A DNA stretch of 64,000 bases from Clostridia bacterium (GTDB lineage: Bacteria > Bacillota > TC1 > UBA5767), in the NCBI GenBank assembly GCA_016887505.1, contig CP069393.1, positions 248,001 to 312,000 of the forward strand, given 5' to 3'. The notes beneath the pieces are model-generated. The model ran no database searches, had not been told where the DNA came from, and saw only the letters and a list, made by a program, of their open reading frames with translations. Below, piece after piece: positions 61,070 to 64,000 of this stretch (position 1 is its first letter; the number at the start of each line of letters is the position of its first letter). A program made the translations under genes and the position numbers.

Positions 61070-62435
61070 TGTTTGTCCTTTCTTTTTTGGAGTTATCCTT
61101 TATCATGAATGGGCTTTCTCCTAGGTGTCTAGTTACAAAGGCGAGTTCTTGCATTTTTCGTTCTAAGAACAGCCTGTCCAATGAGGCCATTTTACTGCAA
61201 TCACAATCTTCGAACAAGTAGAGCGAAAACTCCCAACATATTTCTTTTATACTTTTAGCACTGTGTTTGGAAATAAAAGACAGTGCATCAACACAGGCTC
61301 CCATGACTGAGTGGTCATGGCTTCCATAGTGTTTAATCTGTGAGAAAGATTGGTAAAGAAGGTCCTTGAAGGGTATTTTATTGACGATGAGCCGTAATTT
61401 GTTGGTTTCACCATAATAATAAGTCTTATGCCTCCTAGCTTGTGCGATATTCGAAAGCACATAACCAATCTTTTGGATGCAAAAAATAGCCGTATTCGGG
61501 TCGTTGATTCCTGGAGAAATAGCTCTTAGAGCAACCTCTACGAGCTTGATAATTCCAAATTCTACATCTTCTTCAGAATTTCGTTCTTCTCCAATTTCTA
61601 TGCATAGAAACAATTTTTCTTCTTCCTCTTCCGAGACAGGAGAAGAAAGCGTTTCTCCCCATAAGGAAAAGATTGTGGTTTCTTTGGTAATATAGTCTCC
61701 TAGAGACTGTTCTAGGCGGATGGTGCAGTCATGCTCCGAGGCAAAGTCTACAAGGGCAGAATTGTCTACTTTTTGGATGTACCCGTCCTCTTTTGCATTC
61801 ACCTTAATGGATTCCCCGAAAGTATAGTCCTCGTACTCATCGGGAAGTTCCGTGGTGATTTCTTTATTCTTATTCCTAAATTTTTGCATTTGCTTTTTAT
61901 TAATGAGAGCCAAAATATCCTTGGTAATACGCTCAACCATCAGATTTACTTGGATGGAATTAGCAATGTGATGTATGAAATAAGCGAATAACACTAGGCA
62001 TAAGATAGCCAAAAGTACGCCTACACTTCCCGCGATGCTAGAAAGCTCATCTTGTGGATCTGGTAAAAAGTACATCTGGGTAATAGAGTAAATGAAAGTC
62101 CCCATGAAAACACCTAGTACTCGTAAAGAAATCTTGCTTTCTAGGAAGTCTGGTAGGGTTCTTGGCGAGAACTGTGCTGAATAGAGCGTAAGTACAACCA
62201 TGATGGTAGAAAAGGTAACGGTAATCATGGAAAGTAGGGCACCAGTAAGAACAGCTAGTATGCTTCTTGCGGCTTCAATCCGTTGAAGAAATATTGGATT
62301 GTTCACCATCTGCATATTATGAATCAAAGTGCGGTCCAATACGATGATGGCAAAGGAGAAGATGACTGCTAAAAGGCAGTATAAAGCCGGAATGAAGTAT
62401 GTTTTATTTTTCCAACGCTGATAATATCGGTTCAC
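61062..62435 (-). CDS. DUF2254 family membrane protein
   Basis: 457 residues. Four hydrophobic segments occupy about 12-165, including ILAVLTGALLSMITVTFSTIMVVLTLYSAQFSPRTLPDFL, the most conserved part of DUF2254. The soluble C-terminal half contains VDFASEHDCTIRLEQSLGDYI and VALRAISPGINDPNTAIFCI. Function is unknown; the membrane part recalls small channels. It starts at GTG 62435 with AAGGAGG upstream. First gene of a two-gene unit with the ACT protein. Confidence 0.88.
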   Translation of the reverse strand: MNRYYQRWKNKTYFIPALYCLLAVIFSFAIIVLDRTLIHNMQMVNNPIFLQRIEAARSILAVLTGALLSMITVTFSTIMVVLTLYSAQFSPRTLPDFLESKISLRVLGVFMGTFIYSITQMYFLPDPQDELSSIAGSVGVLLAILCLVLFAYFIHHIANSIQVNLMVERITKDILALINKKQMQKFRNKNKEITTELPDEYEDYTFGESIKVNAKEDGYIQKVDNSALVDFASEHDCTIRLEQSLGDYITKETTIFSLWGETLSSPVSEEEEEKLFLCIEIGEERNSEEDVEFGIIKLVEVALRAISPGINDPNTAIFCIQKIGYVLSNIAQARRHKTYYYGETNKLRLIVNKIPFKDLLYQSFSQIKHYGSHDHSVMGACVDALSFISKHSAKSIKEICWEFSLYLFEDCDCSKMASLDRLFLERKMQELAFVTRHLGESPFMIKDNSKKERTNND

Positions 62436-62552
62436 GGCAGACCTCCTTAACTATGTTTGTGTTAATTATAGCATGGAAATATTCAGGCTGTGAAGATGAA
62501 GTGCTTTTTGTCCTTGTATGTTGTATAATATGCGGAATAAGGAGTTGAAATA

Positions 62553-63467
62553 ATGAGTTTAGTAGAAATGTTACAAGGTGTTATAGGATTCGGGTTGGAC
62601 TTGATTTCCATTTTGTTCCGTTTGTTCCTTTTTGCCGTTGTTCAGGTGATAATGAGTTTCAAAAATAGAAATGGAATACTATATGGTGTTGCGGTCTTTT
62701 TCTTTCCATGGGCAATATTCTTGCTGTTTTGGATACCCAGAAAGACCCCAAAACTTGATGCGCGCTATAAAAATATGGAAGAATTTAGAGGGCTAAATCC
62801 TGTAATCGCTTCCATCATGAGTTTAGCTGCCATGGTAGCGAAGAGTGATGGACGTGTCTCAGAATCTGAAATTCTGCAGGTTAAGCAGTTTGTAGCTCAA
62901 AACTTCCGAATCTCCAAAGAAGACCTGGATCGTTATCGTGGTGCCTTCAATTACGGGAAAAAGCATCCAGAGGAATACGAACAGTTTACAAGGGTAATTC
63001 GAGGATACTATACCAATCGCATGACCTTATTGGGTTTGGCTTATCTTTTTATGGGCCTAGCGCAGGGCAATAAGGGCACTATAGCAGACGAAGTATTGCT
63101 TCGAAATATTCTCTATTCTATGGGTATATCGCAGATGGAATACATGGGTATGAAGAATTCATATTATGCCCGTCAAAACGGCGGTGCTTGGGGAGGGAAT
63201 TGGCAGGATGCTTTTGGTTCGGGTCAACGCACTAATTATGCGCCACCCCGAGTAAACCAAACAAAACGCTATACGGATGTATTGGGTGTATCTGAGAATG
63301 CCAGCACCCAGGAAATAAAGAGTGCATATAGGAAAATTGTTAAAGAATTTCATCCAGACAAGGTAGCCAGTAAAGGCATGCCCAAGGAATATGTGGACTA
63401 TGCTACACAAAAGGTAAAAGAAGCAAATGAAGCCTATGAGTATCTGATGAAACAGAAGGAATCCTAA
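62553..63467 (+). CDS. Membrane-anchored TerB-DnaJ protein (DjlA-like)
   Basis: 304 residues. One or two N-terminal hydrophobic segments (about 8-60) anchor it. Residues 75-190 form a TerB-like helical domain (IASIMSLAAMVAKSDGRVSESEILQVKQFV), and the last 65 residues a J domain with the HPD motif (YRKIVKEFHPDKV). The layout is that of DjlA, a membrane co-chaperone that stimulates DnaK ATPase. AAGGAG precedes the ATG. Its DnaK partner is not in the window. Confidence 0.9.
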   Translation: MSLVEMLQGVIGFGLDLISILFRLFLFAVVQVIMSFKNRNGILYGVAVFFFPWAIFLLFWIPRKTPKLDARYKNMEEFRGLNPVIASIMSLAAMVAKSDGRVSESEILQVKQFVAQNFRISKEDLDRYRGAFNYGKKHPEEYEQFTRVIRGYYTNRMTLLGLAYLFMGLAQGNKGTIADEVLLRNILYSMGISQMEYMGMKNSYYARQNGGAWGGNWQDAFGSGQRTNYAPPRVNQTKRYTDVLGVSENASTQEIKSAYRKIVKEFHPDKVASKGMPKEYVDYATQKVKEANEAYEYLMKQKES

Positions 63468-63509
63468 TGCTTAAATAATCTCTAGCTAATTTTTGCCATA
63501 TGAAAAGTA

Positions 63510-63546
63510 ATGGTAGGAGCATCGTTCGATGCTCCTACCATCTTTT
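63510..63546 (+). terminator. Intrinsic terminator after the TerB-DnaJ gene
   Basis: ATGGTAGGAGCAT / ATGCTCCTACCAT stem around CGTTCG, then CTTTT. Confidence 0.8.
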
Positions 63547-63678
63547 GTAATAGCTTGAACTCTTCGATGGAGATAATGCTTGACCACACCTTGGTAGAGA
63601 GATTGCCAATCACGTATTGATGGGGTAAAATATTTAAATACTGATGGTTTTACATGCAGTATACATTTGGAGGATCAT

Positions 63679-63726
63679 ATGCACGAAAAAGAGAAATATT
63701 TTATTGTTCTCCTTAATATTTTTTAA
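63679..63726 (+). CDS. Possible 15-codon upstream peptide
   Basis: TTGGAGG stands five bases before an ATG that opens a 15-codon frame (MHEKEKYFIVLLNIF), ending in a T-rich stretch about 50 bases before the amidohydrolase start. GAGAA/TTCTC inside it can pair. It could be a leader peptide, a small membrane peptide or chance. The rest of 63547-63777 shows nothing else. Confidence 0.25.
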   Translation: MHEKEKYFIVLLNIF

Positions 63727-63777
63727 CAATTTTGCGTTGCCTTAGGTTTCGTAGAATTCAGTTGAAGGGAGAAAAAT

Positions 63778-64000
63778 ATGTTACAAGCAGATATTTGGTT
63801 GCGTGGTGGTAGTTTGGTCCATGAAGATGGTCAAATAGAAAAAAAAGATATGCTACTAGTTGATGGAAAAATCGAAAAAATACTTCTACCCAATGCAAAG
63901 GAAGAAATAAAAGCAAAACAAATCATCAACTTGAAGGGAAGGTATGTATTCCCAGGCTTGGTGAATACCCATACCCATTTATTCCAAACTTGGTTTAAAG
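63778..64000 (+). CDS. Amidohydrolase, N-terminal fragment (SsnA/deaminase type)
   Basis: The frame opens at ATG 63778, after GAAGGGAG, and runs off the window end (74 codons seen). It reads ADIWLRGGSLVHEDGQIEKK, LVDGKIEKI and then GRYVFPGLVNTHTHLFQTWF. That is the beta-strand start of the amidohydrolase superfamily and its first metal motif (HTH). FPGLVNTHTHLFQTWF is typical of the SsnA/AtzB/8-oxoguanine and guanine deaminase branch acting on purine- or triazine-like rings. Such a role would fit the NCS2 permeases in the window, but the catalytic core lies outside. Confidence 0.8.
   Translation, partial: MLQADIWLRGGSLVHEDGQIEKKDMLLVDGKIEKILLPNAKEEIKAKQIINLKGRYVFPGLVNTHTHLFQTWFK

Overview
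The window looks like the chromosome of a low-GC, strictly or mostly anaerobic Bacillota (Clostridia-type) bacterium. Supporting signs are A-box promoters with strong Shine-Dalgarno sites, T-tailed hairpin terminators after most units, a class I hybrid cluster protein, sigma-54, an N-type F-ATPase, a DUF1846 protein and UvsE with a long C-terminal extension. I cannot name the genus from sequence alone. Most of the DNA is ordinary housekeeping. The accessory parts are an IS200-type element near 18.5-19.2 kb and a tRNA-Thr-anchored segment at 47.5-52.2 kb.

Layout. 0-1.6 kb: tail of phosphofructokinase, then pyruvate kinase. 1.7-5.5 kb: a large BTAD-type regulator with a secreted SleB-like hydrolase. 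5.5-7.6 kb: pyrBI behind a three-hairpin attenuator, then an acetyltransferase. 7.7-9.3 kb: a strongly expressed PLP enzyme of unknown substrate. 9.3-12.4 kb (minus): DEAD-box helicase and a secreted GH26-like protein. 12.5-15.5 kb: two tandem NCS2 permeases behind a structured leader. 15.6-18.4 kb: KamA-type radical SAM enzyme and a BMP lipoprotein. 18.5-19.2 kb: IS200-like element. 19.5-30.3 kb: LysM-phosphatase fusion, isochorismatase-fold hydrolase, a fluoride-riboswitch-controlled antiporter, a beta-propeller surface protein, sigma-54, a DNA glycosylase, DUF1846 and a cold shock protein. 30.3-40.7 kb: FMN/ferredoxin protein and threonine aldolase, a TspO-like protein, the hcp-linked operon, an ABC exporter, and a ferritin-like/VIT fusion. 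40.9-47.4 kb: the complete N-ATPase operon. 47.5-52.2 kb: the tRNA-Thr island with a polyprenyl-sugar gene set. 52.3-64 kb: UvsE, c-di-GMP riboswitch with HD-GYP protein, AhpD-like protein, HerA-like ATPase, a second BMP lipoprotein, DUF937, DUF2254/ACT pair, TerB-DnaJ protein, and the start of an amidohydrolase.

The best candidate for an undescribed system is the operon at 33.1-37.7 kb. Its first three genes encode a cytoplasmic solute-binding-protein fold with an N-terminal DUF1858-like domain, a HypB/UreG/CobW-type NTPase with two CxxC pairs, and a permease-less ABC ATPase that also starts with a DUF1858-like segment. They run into hcp. A perfect GTAACCTAGGTTAC dyad lies 41.5 bp ahead of the predicted start site, the class II position for a CRP/FNR-family activator. 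I read this as a metallocentre assembly or repair machine serving the hybrid cluster protein. That function is inferred.

RNA-level control is unusually rich: a fluoride riboswitch before a CPA-type antiporter, a c-di-GMP-I riboswitch before an HD-GYP gene, a pyrBI attenuator, a hairpin over the cold-shock Shine-Dalgarno site, and an NCS2 leader whose hairpin may bring a distant Shine-Dalgarno site to the start codon. Ion handling is a second theme, with the N-ATPase, the antiporter and the VIT-type metal transporter. Purine-type substrates may be a third, with two NCS2 permeases, two BMP lipoproteins sharing CG-centred operator-like sites, and an SsnA-like amidohydrolase.
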